Below, one piece after another: positions 35,014-44,673 of a stretch of DNA of 64,000 nt; the stretch's first letter is position 1; the number at the start of each line of letters is the position of its first letter. The stretch is taken from assembly GCF_030656875.1 (NCBI RefSeq), contig NZ_CP130943.1, positions 1,426,001 through 1,490,000 on the forward strand. Direction: 5' to 3'. This DNA is from Prescottella sp. R16. GTDB taxonomy: Bacteria > Actinomycetota > Actinomycetes > Mycobacteriales > Mycobacteriaceae. Both the position numbers and the translations under genes were made by a program. Under the pieces are notes generated by a model. That model made no database searches, had not been told where the DNA came from, and saw nothing but the letters and a program-made list of their open reading frames with translations.

Positions 35014-35772
35014 ATGTCAACCGAAACCGAGATGTCCACGGAAACCACGGTGGCCGCACGCGCGGTCGACCTGACGAAGGTCTACGGCACCGGCGACACC
35101 CGGGTCCACGCCCTGGCGGGGGTGTCTGCGGAGTTCGCGCGCGGCGAGTTCACTGCGATCATGGGGCCGTCCGGCTCCGGTAAGTCGACGCTCATGCACT
35201 GCCTCGCGGGCCTCGACGCGGCCTCCTCGGGTTCGGTGCTGATCGGCGACACGGACCTGACGACGCTGTCGGACAAGCAGATGACGCAGTTGCGCCGGGA
35301 CCGGATCGGGTTCGTGTTCCAGGCGTTCAACCTGGTGCCGACGCTGACTGCGCTCGAGAACATCACCCTGCCTCTCGACATCGCGGGCCGCAAGGCCGAT
35401 CAGCAGTGGCTCGACACCGTGATCGATCGGCTCGGTCTGCGGGACCGGATCGACCACCGCCCCGGTGAGCTCTCGGGTGGCCAGCAGCAGCGGGTCGCGT
35501 GTGCGCGGGCGCTCGCGGGCCGGCCGGAGATCATCTTCGGTGACGAACCGACCGGCAACCTGGACTCGCATTCCTCGGGCGAGGTGCTGTCGATCCTGCG
35601 GGCCGCGGTCGACGAGTTCGACCAGACCGTCGTGATCGTCACGCACGATCCGCGGGCCGCGAGCTTCGCCGACCGGGTCGTGTTCCTCGCGGACGGCCGG
35701 ATCGTCGACGAGCTCCGCGATCCCACCGCCGAGTCGGTGCTCGACCGCATGAAGAACCTCGAGACGGTCTGA
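35014..35772 (+). CDS. ABC transporter ATPase, MacB/LolD type
   Basis: The product is 252 residues from ATG 35014. Walker A is GPSGSGKST, the signature is LSGGQQQRVACARAL, and Walker B with the catalytic Glu is IIFGDEPTGNLD. The order and spacing match the MacB/LolD/FtsE group that pairs with FtsX-fold permeases. The gene ends four bases before the permease start, so the two form one unit. A mechanotransmission or lipoprotein/peptide export role is typical of the group. Confidence 0.92.
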   Translation: MSTETEMSTETTVAARAVDLTKVYGTGDTRVHALAGVSAEFARGEFTAIMGPSGSGKSTLMHCLAGLDAASSGSVLIGDTDLTTLSDKQMTQLRRDRIGFVFQAFNLVPTLTALENITLPLDIAGRKADQQWLDTVIDRLGLRDRIDHRPGELSGGQQQRVACARALAGRPEIIFGDEPTGNLDSHSSGEVLSILRAAVDEFDQTVVIVTHDPRAASFADRVVFLADGRIVDELRDPTAESVLDRMKNLETV

Positions 35773-35776
35773 CGCC

Positions 35777-38302
35777 ATGGCCGTGACCACATCCCCCATG
35801 CGCAAGGTGTCTCTGCGCAATCTCGCCGCCCACAAGGTGCGGCTCCTGCTGACCGTGCTGTCGGTGGTGCTGGGCACCGCGTTCGTCGCGGGTTCGTTCG
35901 TGTTCACCGACACCCTGCAGAAGACGTTCGACAGCATCTTCGAGGGCACCGCGCAGGGTGTCGACGTCCGGGTCAGCGCGGTCGAGCAGGGCTCGAGCGG
36001 TGTTCCGACCGCGGACATCGACACGATCGCGGCGATCGACGGCGTCCGTGTCGTCGCACCGGCCGTGAGCGGGCAGATCGTCGTCCTGAACGCGGACGGC
36101 AAGCCCATGCAGAACGGCGGCGCCCCGAGCCTCGGATCGGCGTATCTACCGCCCGAGCAGCAGCTCGGTGAGCAGACGCCGTTCGTGGCGGGCACGCCGC
36201 CCGAGCAGCCCGGGCAGATCGCACTCAACGAGTCCGCCGCGACCCGGGCGGGTCTCGCGGTGGGCGACCGGACACGGGTGCTGACGATGTCCGGCTGGAA
36301 CGACGTCACCCTGTCGGGCGTCTACTCCACCGACACCGACACCGGCGGTTTCGTCGGGGCCCTGTTCACGGATGCGCAGGCCCGCCAGCTGTTCACCGAC
36401 GGCAACCACGTCGCCTACGTCGACGTGGCCGGGACCGGGGTGTCGCAGGAGGAGCTGCGGGACCGGGTGGCGGCCGCGTTGCCCGACACCAAGGTGCAGA
36501 CCGGCGACCAGGTCCGGGAGGAGACCAAGGACGAGATCGCGCAGGCCCTGAGTTTCGTCAACTACTTCCTGCTGGCGTTCGGCGCGATCGCGCTGCTGGT
36601 GGGCACGTTCATCATCTACAACACGTTCTCGATGATCGTGGCGCAGCGACTCAAGGAGCTCGCGTTGCTGCGGGCGATCGGCGCCGGACGCGGTCAGGTG
36701 GGCCGGTCGGTGGTGTTCGAGGCCCTCGTCATCGGTGTGATCGGCAGTGCGCTCGGCCTCGCGGCCGGTGTCGGGCTGGCGTACGGACTGCGGGGCCTGC
36801 TCAACGCGTTCGATCTGGGTCTGCCGGAGGGGCCGCTGCAGGTGGCGCCGCGCACGATCGTGGTGGCACTGGTCCTCGGCATTCTCGTGACCGTCGTCAG
36901 TGCGTACGCGCCGGCGCGGCGGGCCGCGAAGGTGCCGCCGGTCGCCGCGATGCGCGAGGAGTTCGCGTCCGCCGGTGACACACTGCGGGTGCGCACCCTG
37001 ATCGGTGCGATCGCCGCGGTCCTCGGTGCGGTCGCGCTGATCGCGGGCGCGCAGTCCACCGGTGGTGGTGCGGCCGGGCTCGTCGGGATCGGGGCGCTGG
37101 CCCTCGTCCTCGCGGTGCTGCTCGCGGCCCCCGCCCTGTCCCGGCCGATCGTCGGGGCGCTCGGCGCGGTGTTCGCCCGGCCGTTCGGGCCGGTGGGCCG
37201 GCTGGCCCGCACCAATGCGGTCCGCAACCCCAAGCGCACCGCCGCGACGGCGTTCGCGCTCACCCTCGGCCTGATGCTGGTGTCGGTGATCGGTGTGTTC
37301 GGTGCGTCCGCGAAGGAGAGCACCAACGCGCTCGTCGACAAGGGCATCGAGGCGGACTTCGTGCTCACCGGCCCACCCGGCATCGGTGTCCCGGCGGGTG
37401 CGGCGGGGGCGGCGGCCCGTGTGGACGGCGTCGTGGACGCGGTCTCGTTGCACGGTGTCGCCGTGAAGATCGACGACGAGGACGTGTTCGGGTCCGCGGT
37501 GAGCGGATCCCTCGACGGGGTACTCGCGTACACGATGGAGGAAGGCTCGGAGACGGTCGCCGGCACCGACATGATCGTCTCGCAGACCGAGGCCGCCGAC
37601 CGTGGCTGGACGCTCGGCACCCCGGTCACGCTGACCGACCGGGACGGCGGGCAGGTCACCACCACGGTGACCGGTATCTACGCCGACAACCAGTTGCTCG
37701 GCTCGTGGGTGGTGTCGAACGAGGTGTACCAGGAGGTGACGCCGGTCAACCAGCGCGCCGAATGGGCGGTGATGATCAAGGCCGCACCGGGTGCCGATCA
37801 GGCGACGATGGCCGCCGACCTGGCGACCGCGACCGACCCGTTCGTCGTGGTCCAGGTCCAGGACCGGGAACAGTTCAAGGGGGCGCAGGCGCAGCTGATC
37901 GACTCGTTGCTCGCGGTGCTGTACGGGTTGCTCGCACTCGCCGTGGTCATCGCGATCCTCGGCATCGTCAACACGCTCGCTCTGTCGGTCGTCGAACGCC
38001 GCCGGGAGATCGGCATGCTCCGGGCGGTCGGCATGCAGCGCGCCCAGGTGCGCCGCACGATCTACCTCGAGTCGGTGCTCATCGCGGTGTTCGGTGCCCT
38101 CGTCGGGGTACTGCTCGGTGTCGTGTTCGGCTGGGGATTCGTGCGGACCCTCGCCGATCAGGGCCTCGACCACATCGCCGTCCCGTGGGGCCAGGTGGTG
38201 GCGATGCTGATCGGTTCCGGCGTCGTCGGTGTCCTCGCGGCCCTGTGGCCGGCGGCGCGGGCGGCGCGGACCAAGCCGCTCGAGGCGATCGCCGACATGT
38301 GA
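35777..38302 (+). CDS. FtsX/MacB-type ABC permease with duplicated core
   Basis: The product is 841 residues. An N-terminal membrane helix (LLTVLSVVLGTAFVAGSFVF) is followed by a large extracellular domain to about 260. Then come three FtsX-type helices (about 265-385), two central helices (about 405-455), and a second copy of the unit: another start helix near 490 (AATAFALTLGLMLVSVIGVF), a second soluble domain, and a last helix triplet (about 715-835). This duplicated layout is usual in actinobacterial macrolide-exporter-like permeases. It partners with the ATPase just upstream. The substrate is unknown. Confidence 0.9.
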   Translation: MAVTTSPMRKVSLRNLAAHKVRLLLTVLSVVLGTAFVAGSFVFTDTLQKTFDSIFEGTAQGVDVRVSAVEQGSSGVPTADIDTIAAIDGVRVVAPAVSGQIVVLNADGKPMQNGGAPSLGSAYLPPEQQLGEQTPFVAGTPPEQPGQIALNESAATRAGLAVGDRTRVLTMSGWNDVTLSGVYSTDTDTGGFVGALFTDAQARQLFTDGNHVAYVDVAGTGVSQEELRDRVAAALPDTKVQTGDQVREETKDEIAQALSFVNYFLLAFGAIALLVGTFIIYNTFSMIVAQRLKELALLRAIGAGRGQVGRSVVFEALVIGVIGSALGLAAGVGLAYGLRGLLNAFDLGLPEGPLQVAPRTIVVALVLGILVTVVSAYAPARRAAKVPPVAAMREEFASAGDTLRVRTLIGAIAAVLGAVALIAGAQSTGGGAAGLVGIGALALVLAVLLAAPALSRPIVGALGAVFARPFGPVGRLARTNAVRNPKRTAATAFALTLGLMLVSVIGVFGASAKESTNALVDKGIEADFVLTGPPGIGVPAGAAGAAARVDGVVDAVSLHGVAVKIDDEDVFGSAVSGSLDGVLAYTMEEGSETVAGTDMIVSQTEAADRGWTLGTPVTLTDRDGGQVTTTVTGIYADNQLLGSWVVSNEVYQEVTPVNQRAEWAVMIKAAPGADQATMAADLATATDPFVVVQVQDREQFKGAQAQLIDSLLAVLYGLLALAVVIAILGIVNTLALSVVERRREIGMLRAVGMQRAQVRRTIYLESVLIAVFGALVGVLLGVVFGWGFVRTLADQGLDHIAVPWGQVVAMLIGSGVVGVLAALWPAARAARTKPLEAIADM

Positions 38303-38306
38303 CACC

Positions 38307-38346
38307 GGACGGTACCTTCGCGGTGAATGCCGCGAAGGTACCGTCC
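38307..38346 (+). terminator. 17-bp perfect hairpin between permease and HNH-like gene
   Basis: GGACGGTACCTTCGCGG pairs with CCGCGAAGGTACCGTCC around a 6-base TGAATG loop. It starts five bases after the permease stop and ends four bases before the next gene's GTG. No T-run follows. It may end transcription of the ABC unit. Because it lies so close to the next start, it could also affect that gene's translation. Confidence 0.7.
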
Positions 38347-38350
38347 TCGG

Positions 38351-38794
38351 GTGAGTAATCTGCAGGACATCGGAGACCGTGACGGCTGGCGTTGCTGGCT
38401 GTGCGACGAGGCCGTCGACCCGGACATGTCGGTGAACGATCCGCGCGGACCGAGTGTCGACGCGATCGGTACCGCGAAGAAGACCAAGGGCAAGGCCGTG
38501 CAGGAGCGGCTCGCGCACCGCGCCTGCAACACCAAGAAGGGTGCCGTCAAGCCGGTCGTGCCGTGGCCGGACCACCTGTTCGTGGTCGACCCGGCGCCCA
38601 TCGTCGGGGTCGTCGAGCAGCTGACCCGCAAGGGCGGCCGGGTGGCGGTCGCCCGCTGCCCCGGCGAGGCGGACGCCGTCGCCGCGGGGGAGTGGCTGCT
38701 CGACCGGCTCTCCCGGCTGGCACCCGACCTGGACCTGGCCACCCGCATCGACGCCGGCGGCGGCGGGTACCTGCTGGTGCTCGAGACACGCTAG
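38351..38794 (+). CDS. HNH-like zinc-finger protein, unknown function
   Basis: The product is 147 residues from GTG 38351. The N-terminal half has CWLCDE and LAHRACNTKKGA, a CxxC / HxxCN arrangement like an HNH nuclease core, and the family's Asp-rich middle (PDMSVNDPRGPSVDAIG). The C-terminal half is a small alpha/beta segment without known motifs. A nuclease activity is possible but not shown. The start follows a strong hairpin by four bases. Confidence 0.65.
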   Translation: MSNLQDIGDRDGWRCWLCDEAVDPDMSVNDPRGPSVDAIGTAKKTKGKAVQERLAHRACNTKKGAVKPVVPWPDHLFVVDPAPIVGVVEQLTRKGGRVAVARCPGEADAVAAGEWLLDRLSRLAPDLDLATRIDAGGGGYLLVLETR

Positions 38795-38888
38795 GCGGCG
38801 ACGCAAAGCCGCAGCTCCCGGCGCAGGAACGGAGTAGCGTTCGCTTCGAGGCCCCGGCCGATCCCAGCGCATGTGGAGGACGTCGTCG

Positions 38889-40064
38889 ATGAATCTGGCT
38901 CTGACTACCGAGCAGCATGCGTTCCGGGACGAGATGCGGACCTTCTTCCGCACCGAGATCCCGGACGAGATCCGAGAGAAGGTGGCGTCCGGGGCTCCCG
39001 TGGACCGCGACGATCTCGTCGTCACGCAGCGCATCCTGAACACGGCCGGGCTCGCCGTCCCGCACTGGCCGGCCCGCTGGGGCGGCCGGGACTGGTCGGC
39101 GGTGCAGCGGCACCTGTGGCGGGACGAGATGCAGCTCGCGTCGGTGCCCGAACCGCTGGCGTTCAACGTCGACATGGTGGGGCCGGTGATCGCGGCGTTC
39201 GGGTCCGAGGAACAGCAGGCCCGGTTCCTGCCGGCCACCGCGAACCTCGACATCTGGTGGTGTCAGGGCTTTTCGGAGCCCGGCTCGGGATCGGATCTGG
39301 CGTCGCTGCAGACCCGGGCGGTGCGCGACGGCGACCACTATGTCGTCGACGGGCAGAAGACGTGGACGACGCTCGCGCAGCACGCCGACTGGATCTTCTG
39401 CCTCGTCCGCACGAATCCGGACGCACCGAGGAAGCAGGCCGGTATCTCGTTCCTGCTGATCGATCTGGCGTCGCCGGGGGTGACGGTGCGCCCGATCCGG
39501 TTGATCGACGGCGGCCACGAGGTCAACGAGGTGTTCTTCGACAGTGTCCGGGTGCCCGCGGAGAACCTGGTCGGTGAGGAGAACGCGGGCTGGAGTTACG
39601 CGAAGTTCCTGCTCGGCAACGAACGCACCGGCGTCACCGGGGTGGGCCGGTCGAAGGTGCGGCTGGCCCGTGCGAAAGCGCATGCGGCACAGGTTCGGAC
39701 GGGCGCGGGAACGCTGCTCGACGACCCGCTGTTCGCGGCCCGCGTCGCCGACCTCGAGAACGAACTGCTGGCACTGGAGTTGACACAGCTGCGGGTCGTG
39801 GCGGGGTCGGCGCACGGCAAACCGGATCCGGCGTCGTCGCTGCTGAAGTTGCGCGGCTCGCAACTGCAGCAGGCGGTCACCGAACTGATGGTGGACGTGG
39901 CCGGACCCGACTCGTTGCCGTTCGACGCCGGCGACGACGTCGCGAGCCCACTCTGGGCGCAACGCGCCGCGCCCACATATCTGAACTATCGCAAGGTGTC
40001 CATCTACAGTGGGTCGAGCGAGGTACAGCGCAGCATCATCGCGTCCTCGATTCTGGGTCTGTGA
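38889..40064 (+). CDS. acyl-CoA dehydrogenase, first of a tandem pair
   Basis: The product is 391 residues from ATG 38889. FAD-binding ACAD motifs are WCQGFSEPGSGSDLASLQTR and KTWTTLAQHADWIFC, then NERTGVTGVGRSK, and a C-terminal KVSIYSGSSEVQRSIIASSI. The usual YEG motif with the catalytic Glu of MCAD-type enzymes reads YSG here. Tandem ACAD genes in Actinobacteria often encode alpha2-beta2 enzymes acting on steroid or other cyclic acyl-CoAs. The next gene starts 9 bases later. Confidence 0.9.
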   Translation: MNLALTTEQHAFRDEMRTFFRTEIPDEIREKVASGAPVDRDDLVVTQRILNTAGLAVPHWPARWGGRDWSAVQRHLWRDEMQLASVPEPLAFNVDMVGPVIAAFGSEEQQARFLPATANLDIWWCQGFSEPGSGSDLASLQTRAVRDGDHYVVDGQKTWTTLAQHADWIFCLVRTNPDAPRKQAGISFLLIDLASPGVTVRPIRLIDGGHEVNEVFFDSVRVPAENLVGEENAGWSYAKFLLGNERTGVTGVGRSKVRLARAKAHAAQVRTGAGTLLDDPLFAARVADLENELLALELTQLRVVAGSAHGKPDPASSLLKLRGSQLQQAVTELMVDVAGPDSLPFDAGDDVASPLWAQRAAPTYLNYRKVSIYSGSSEVQRSIIASSILGL

Positions 40065-40073
40065 GGCGGGGGT

Positions 40074-41225
40074 ATGGACTTCGAGCTGGACGACGAACAG
40101 AAACTGTTACGGGACACCACCCGGGAGCTGCTGGCCCGCACCTACGATGCGGCCTCGCTCGCGGCGGTGAAGGCGACGCCACGCGGCTGGAGTGAGGACA
40201 TGTGGCGCCGGCTCGCCGAAACCGGGCTGCTGGGGCTCGGATTCGCCGACGAGGACGGCGGTTCCGACGCCGGTCCGATCGAGGTCGGGATCGTGATGGG
40301 GGAACTGGGCCGGCGGCTGGCACCGGAGCCGCTGCTCGACTGTGTGCTCGTGCCCGGACGGCTCGTCGCCGACGCCGGCAGCGCGGCGCAGCGCGGCAAG
40401 CTGCTGCCCGCAGTCGTCGGCGGCGAACTGCTGCTCGCGTTCGCGCACGCCGAGCCCGGCGTCCGGTGGCCCGCCGTCGATGTCGCTACCCGTGCTGTCC
40501 GGCAAGGGGATTCGTGGTCGGTGACCGGTATCAAGAATCCGGTGCCGCACGGCGGCTGCGCGGACGTCCTCGTCGTGTCGGCGACACTGCCCGGCGGTGG
40601 TGTCGGCCTGTTCCTCGTGGCCGGGGACGCTGTCGGGGTGACGCGCCGAACCTATGCGACCCACGACGAACGGCGCGGCGCCCAGGTCGAATTCGTCGAA
40701 GCGACGGCCGAGCCGCTCGGTGACACTGCGGCCGGAGTTCCGGACGATGCCATCGCCACGATCCGCTCCGCGCACGTGTACGCGCAGGCCGCGTTGTGCG
40801 CCGAGGCCGTCGGGGCGATGGAGGAGGCGTTGCGGCTCACCGTCGACTATCTGCGCACGCGTAAGCAGTTCGGGGTGCCGCTGTCGACGTTCCAGGCGCT
40901 GACGCATCGTGCGGCCGACATGTACGTGGCGCTCGAACTGGCACGGAGCATGAGCCTGTACGCGACGATGTCGCTCGCCGACGGTGTCGCCGATCCGATG
41001 GCGGCGTCGCGCGCGAAGCTGACGGTGGACCGGTCTGCCCGGCTGATCGGGCAGGAGTCGATCCAGATGCACGGTGGGATCGGCATGACCGCCGAATACG
41101 CCGTGGGGCACTACGTGTCGCGGTTGACGGCGATCGGGCACACGTTGGGGTCGATCGACGATCACGTGCGGGTCCTGGCTGCCGATGTGGCGGGGCACGA
41201 CATGGTGGACGTCACGGGCGGGTAG
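40074..41225 (+). CDS. acyl-CoA dehydrogenase, second of a tandem pair
   Basis: The product is 383 residues. The N-terminal helical domain MDFELDDEQKLLRDTTRELL is typical. The C-terminal domain holds YLRTRKQFGVPLSTFQALTH and QMHGGIGMTAEYAVGHYVSR. The middle flavin-binding region is less conserved than in the upstream partner, as expected for the second subunit of heterotetrameric ACADs. Both subunits probably act together; substrate unknown. The regulator gene starts 27 bases downstream. Confidence 0.88.
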   Translation: MDFELDDEQKLLRDTTRELLARTYDAASLAAVKATPRGWSEDMWRRLAETGLLGLGFADEDGGSDAGPIEVGIVMGELGRRLAPEPLLDCVLVPGRLVADAGSAAQRGKLLPAVVGGELLLAFAHAEPGVRWPAVDVATRAVRQGDSWSVTGIKNPVPHGGCADVLVVSATLPGGGVGLFLVAGDAVGVTRRTYATHDERRGAQVEFVEATAEPLGDTAAGVPDDAIATIRSAHVYAQAALCAEAVGAMEEALRLTVDYLRTRKQFGVPLSTFQALTHRAADMYVALELARSMSLYATMSLADGVADPMAASRAKLTVDRSARLIGQESIQMHGGIGMTAEYAVGHYVSRLTAIGHTLGSIDDHVRVLAADVAGHDMVDVTGG

Positions 41226-41252
41226 CGAGGGCGAGTCGGGAAGGGGTGCGCG

Positions 41253-44075
41253 GTGGCGGACGACATCGAGTTCGCGGTCCTGGGACCTGTCACGGCATCG
41301 GTCGGGGGGCGGCCTCTGGTGTTCGATGCGGAGCAGCGTGCGGTGCTGGCTGCGCTGCTGGTGGCGTACCCGAATTCGGTGGACATCGAGCGGTTGCGGG
41401 GCCAGCTCCGCTGCGACGACCTGGAGCGCAGTCTGGCCCGGTTGGCCGGCCGGCTGGATCCGGACGGTGACGGCGGCGCCGTGAGCGTACTGGTCCGTGA
41501 GGGAACCCGGTACCGGCTCGACGTGCCGCGCGACGCGGTCGACGCGACCCGGTTCGTCGACGAGGTGCAGCGGGGTACCGCACTGCACGCGCACGCCCCG
41601 GACACCGCGGCCGACGCCTACCGGGAGGGCCTGCGGCTGTGGCGCGGCCCCGCGTTCTCGGGTATCGACCCGTCCCGGTTCGTGGAGTCGGCGTATCTCG
41701 AGGCGGAGGCGGACAGGCTGACCGAGCTCCGGTTCGAGGCGCGGCTCGCGTTGACGCAGGCCCAGTTCCAGGCGGGGGAGCCGGCTGCGGCCATGTCGGC
41801 GGAGGCGCTGGTGGCCGACCATCCGCTCGAGGAGCGCGCGTGGGAGTTGCTGGTGCTGGGCCTGTACCGGTCGGGTCAGACGGCGCAGGCCCGGACCGCG
41901 ATCCGCCGGTGCCGCGCCATGTTCGACGACCGGCTCGGCTGCGAGATCGGGCCGGGGCTGCGCCGTCTGGAGGCCGCGATCGCGTCGAAGGACAGCGTGT
42001 ACCTCGAGGCCGCGCAACCGTCTGCGGCACCGTCGCTCGGTGGCTCCAATCTGCTGTTGCCGACCACCCGGTTGATCGACGACGAGCAGGCGATCTCGTC
42101 GGTTCTCGGGTTGTTCGAGGAGCACCGGCTCGTGACGCTCGTCGGACCGGAGGGGGTCGGCAAGACCCGGCTGGCCGTCGAGGTGTGTCGCCGGATCGAG
42201 ATGCCCGACGGCCCGTGGGTGGTCGATCTGACGAAGGTGAGCGACGGCGCGCTGATCCCGTCGACCGTCGCGACGCTCCTGCGGCTGCCGGGGATCGGGT
42301 CGGCGACGCATCTCGCGGAGATCCTGGCGTCACGCGAATGCGTCCTCGTCCTCGACAACTGCGATCACGTCGCCGACTATGCCGCGGACGTCGCACGGGC
42401 GATCGTCACCGCGTGCCCCGGCATGCGGGTCGTCGTCACCGGTGCGGCCCCGCTCGGGGTCGACGGGGAGGCGGTGTTCGAGGTCGAGCCGCTGCCGGAG
42501 GACGCTGCTGCCGCCCTGTTCGCGGAACGCGCCGCCGGGGCGGACGAGTCCTGGACGTCGTCGCCGCGGAACCGGAAGGCGGTCGCCGTGATCTGCCACG
42601 AAGTGGGCGGCTACCCTCTGGGAATCGAACTTGCTGCAGCGCAACTGCGTTCGGGAAACGAGAAGACGATCGCGGCGGGTCTGACGAAGCATTTCACGTA
42701 CCTGTACGGCAGGGACACCGCGACCGTCGGGCCGCGCGGACGGACCTGGGACGTCGTCGACTGGGTGTACCGCGGGCTGACCCGGCAGGAGGCGCGGCTG
42801 CTGCGCCGTACCGCGGTGTTCGCAGGATCGTTCGATCTGACCGCCGCGACCGCGGTGTGCGTCATCGGCGTGCCGGAACGGGTGTCGGTGGTGTTGACGT
42901 CCCTCGTGCGGCGCGGGCTGCTGCGGGTGGTGCCCGGTTCCGCTCCTCCCCGTTACCGGATGCTGTCCACGGTCCGGCGGTTCGCGCGGGCGCAGGTCGA
43001 CGACGCCGAATGGGTCGCCGTTCAGGCCGCGCACCGCGACTATGTTCTGGGCCGGGTTGTGGGCGTGGAGGATTCGTTGCGCAGTGCTCGTGTCGGGCAG
43101 GCGTTCACGATGCTCGCGAGCGACCAGGCCGAGCATCGGGCCGCCTTCGAGTCGGCGTTCGCGGTCGGTGACTCCCACTACGCGCTCGAGCTGGCGGGAC
43201 GGCTGTCGTGGTACTGGTACCGCACCGGCAACGTGGGGGAGGGGCTGAAGTTCGTCCGGGCGGCGCTCGATTTGGTGGCGGCGGACTGGCGGCCGCCGGA
43301 TCCGCGGTCGATGGCCCGTGTGTTCGACGGGCTGGCGTCGTTGACGTATCTGATCGGTGACGTTCCGGCGGCCGAGAAGGCGGTCCGGCGGGCGGTGCAG
43401 TTGTGGTCGTCGATCGACGAGGCCGGGGAGGTGGCCCGGGACGAGGCGTGGCGCGCACACTTCGTGGCGGTGCAGGGACGGTCGGGGCCGGCGATCGACC
43501 TGGCCCGGCACGCGGTGCAGATGGCGGCCGACCACGAGGCGGTCTGGGTGGAGGCGGAGGCGCGCACCGTGCTCGGGTTCCTGTTACGCGCGTCCGGGGA
43601 TGCGGAGGCGGCGCGGGTGGAGTTGCGCGCCGCGATCGCAGCGGGGGAGCGCAGCGGCAACCGCTGGGCGGTCACGTCGTCGACGTGGGGGTTGATGAAG
43701 GCGGCCGCCGACACGGGGGACGTGGACGGCGCGTTGGCCACGATGCGGGTGCTGCGCGCCGACCTCGAGGACGCCGACGACGTCATCTCGTGGCTCGTGA
43801 TGGTGCATTCGACGGCCGCGGTCCTGGCGTCGGCGGGCCGGCCCACCGACGGCGCGGTCCTCATGGGTGCGGTCGACACCCTCGGTGCGCAGGCCGGTTT
43901 CGTGCCCGCCTGGATCGACGTCGTGGACGGGCCGATCGAGGCGGCCGCCGTCCACGACGCCCTCGACGAGCAGGAGTACCAGCAGTACGCCACGATGGGC
44001 GCGCACCTGAACCGTCAGCAGGTCGACCGGCTGGTCGGTGAGCTGGTGGAGGGGCCGCAGACCGAGTCGGACTAG
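41253..44075 (+). CDS. BTAD-domain regulator with STAND-type ATPase and TPR-like region (AfsR/SARP-like)
   Basis: The product is 940 residues from a GTG. Residues about 1-95 form a winged-helix domain (EFAVLGPVTASVGGRPLVFD). The bacterial transcriptional activation domain follows to about 250 (LRLWRGPAFSGIDPSRFVES, and DRLGCEIGPGLRRLE). A STAND/NB-ARC-like ATPase has Walker A LVGPEGVGKTR near 298 and Walker B CVLVLDNCDHV near 364. The remaining 400 residues are TPR-like helices. Such proteins are ATP-dependent activators. Its place after the two ACAD genes suggests control of that operon. Confidence 0.87.
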   Translation: MADDIEFAVLGPVTASVGGRPLVFDAEQRAVLAALLVAYPNSVDIERLRGQLRCDDLERSLARLAGRLDPDGDGGAVSVLVREGTRYRLDVPRDAVDATRFVDEVQRGTALHAHAPDTAADAYREGLRLWRGPAFSGIDPSRFVESAYLEAEADRLTELRFEARLALTQAQFQAGEPAAAMSAEALVADHPLEERAWELLVLGLYRSGQTAQARTAIRRCRAMFDDRLGCEIGPGLRRLEAAIASKDSVYLEAAQPSAAPSLGGSNLLLPTTRLIDDEQAISSVLGLFEEHRLVTLVGPEGVGKTRLAVEVCRRIEMPDGPWVVDLTKVSDGALIPSTVATLLRLPGIGSATHLAEILASRECVLVLDNCDHVADYAADVARAIVTACPGMRVVVTGAAPLGVDGEAVFEVEPLPEDAAAALFAERAAGADESWTSSPRNRKAVAVICHEVGGYPLGIELAAAQLRSGNEKTIAAGLTKHFTYLYGRDTATVGPRGRTWDVVDWVYRGLTRQEARLLRRTAVFAGSFDLTAATAVCVIGVPERVSVVLTSLVRRGLLRVVPGSAPPRYRMLSTVRRFARAQVDDAEWVAVQAAHRDYVLGRVVGVEDSLRSARVGQAFTMLASDQAEHRAAFESAFAVGDSHYALELAGRLSWYWYRTGNVGEGLKFVRAALDLVAADWRPPDPRSMARVFDGLASLTYLIGDVPAAEKAVRRAVQLWSSIDEAGEVARDEAWRAHFVAVQGRSGPAIDLARHAVQMAADHEAVWVEAEARTVLGFLLRASGDAEAARVELRAAIAAGERSGNRWAVTSSTWGLMKAAADTGDVDGALATMRVLRADLEDADDVISWLVMVHSTAAVLASAGRPTDGAVLMGAVDTLGAQAGFVPAWIDVVDGPIEAAAVHDALDEQEYQQYATMGAHLNRQQVDRLVGELVEGPQTESD

Positions 44076-44094
44076 GTTCCGGCGCGGGCGGCGG

Positions 44095-44673
44095 TCAGGC
44101 GAGCGCTCGACGCACGATCAGCTCCACGGCGTCGACGGTGGTGTCGGAGACCGTGCCGGTGCCGGACAGCTGTCGGCGGAGTGCTGCGGAGGGCAGGTCG
44201 ACGAGCAGAAGGACCAGTCGTTCCCGGTCGGCTCGTCCCCGGTATCCGAGCCGTGTGCTCAGGGCGTCCAGTTCTGTCGAGAGACGGTGCTGTCGTGCTG
44301 CTTCGGCGCTGCGGGCGTCGTCGCTCCAGTACGTGTATCCGAATGCGGACCGGCCGGCCAGGAGCACCGTGGCATCGACCGGGTTGTCGCGAGACCATTC
44401 GACGACGTGACGGGCCGCCTGCACGGCGGCTCGATCGGCCGGGGTGCCGGCCAGGGCCTCGAGGAAACCGTGGTGGAAGCGATCGACCGTGCGGAGCCAC
44501 AGGGCCGACAGGAGTGCGGCCCGGTCCGGGAACCGGTAGTACACCGATCCGCTGGGTGCCTGGGCGGCGGCGGCGACCGCGCTCATGGACACCGCCGCCG
44601 CGCCCTCGGTCGCCGCGATGCGGGCGGCCGCGTCCAGAAGGGACTCGGCGGTGTGGGTGGCTTTTCTCGGCAT
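44095..44673 (-). CDS. TetR-family transcriptional regulator
   Basis: The product is 192 residues from ATG 44673 (MPRKATHTAESLL). The helix-turn-helix spans residues about 8-55: LLDAAARIAATEGAAAVSMS and APSGSVYYRFPDRAALLSAL. It is divergent from the SRPBCC-type gene across 58 bases of AT-rich sequence, a usual arrangement for a repressor and its target. No clear inverted repeat is seen there, but AGTGGTC/AGTGGAC occurs as a direct repeat about 16 bases apart. Confidence 0.88.
   Translation of the reverse strand: MPRKATHTAESLLDAAARIAATEGAAAVSMSAVAAAAQAPSGSVYYRFPDRAALLSALWLRTVDRFHHGFLEALAGTPADRAAVQAARHVVEWSRDNPVDATVLLAGRSAFGYTYWSDDARSAEAARQHRLSTELDALSTRLGYRGRADRERLVLLLVDLPSAALRRQLSGTGTVSDTTVDAVELIVRRALA

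Noticed and set aside
36146..39253. 1035-residue minus strand open frame opposite the MacB-type permease
   Set aside because: It is rich in His, Arg, Asp and Gln, the usual signature of the antisense frame of a GC-rich membrane protein gene. No motif found.
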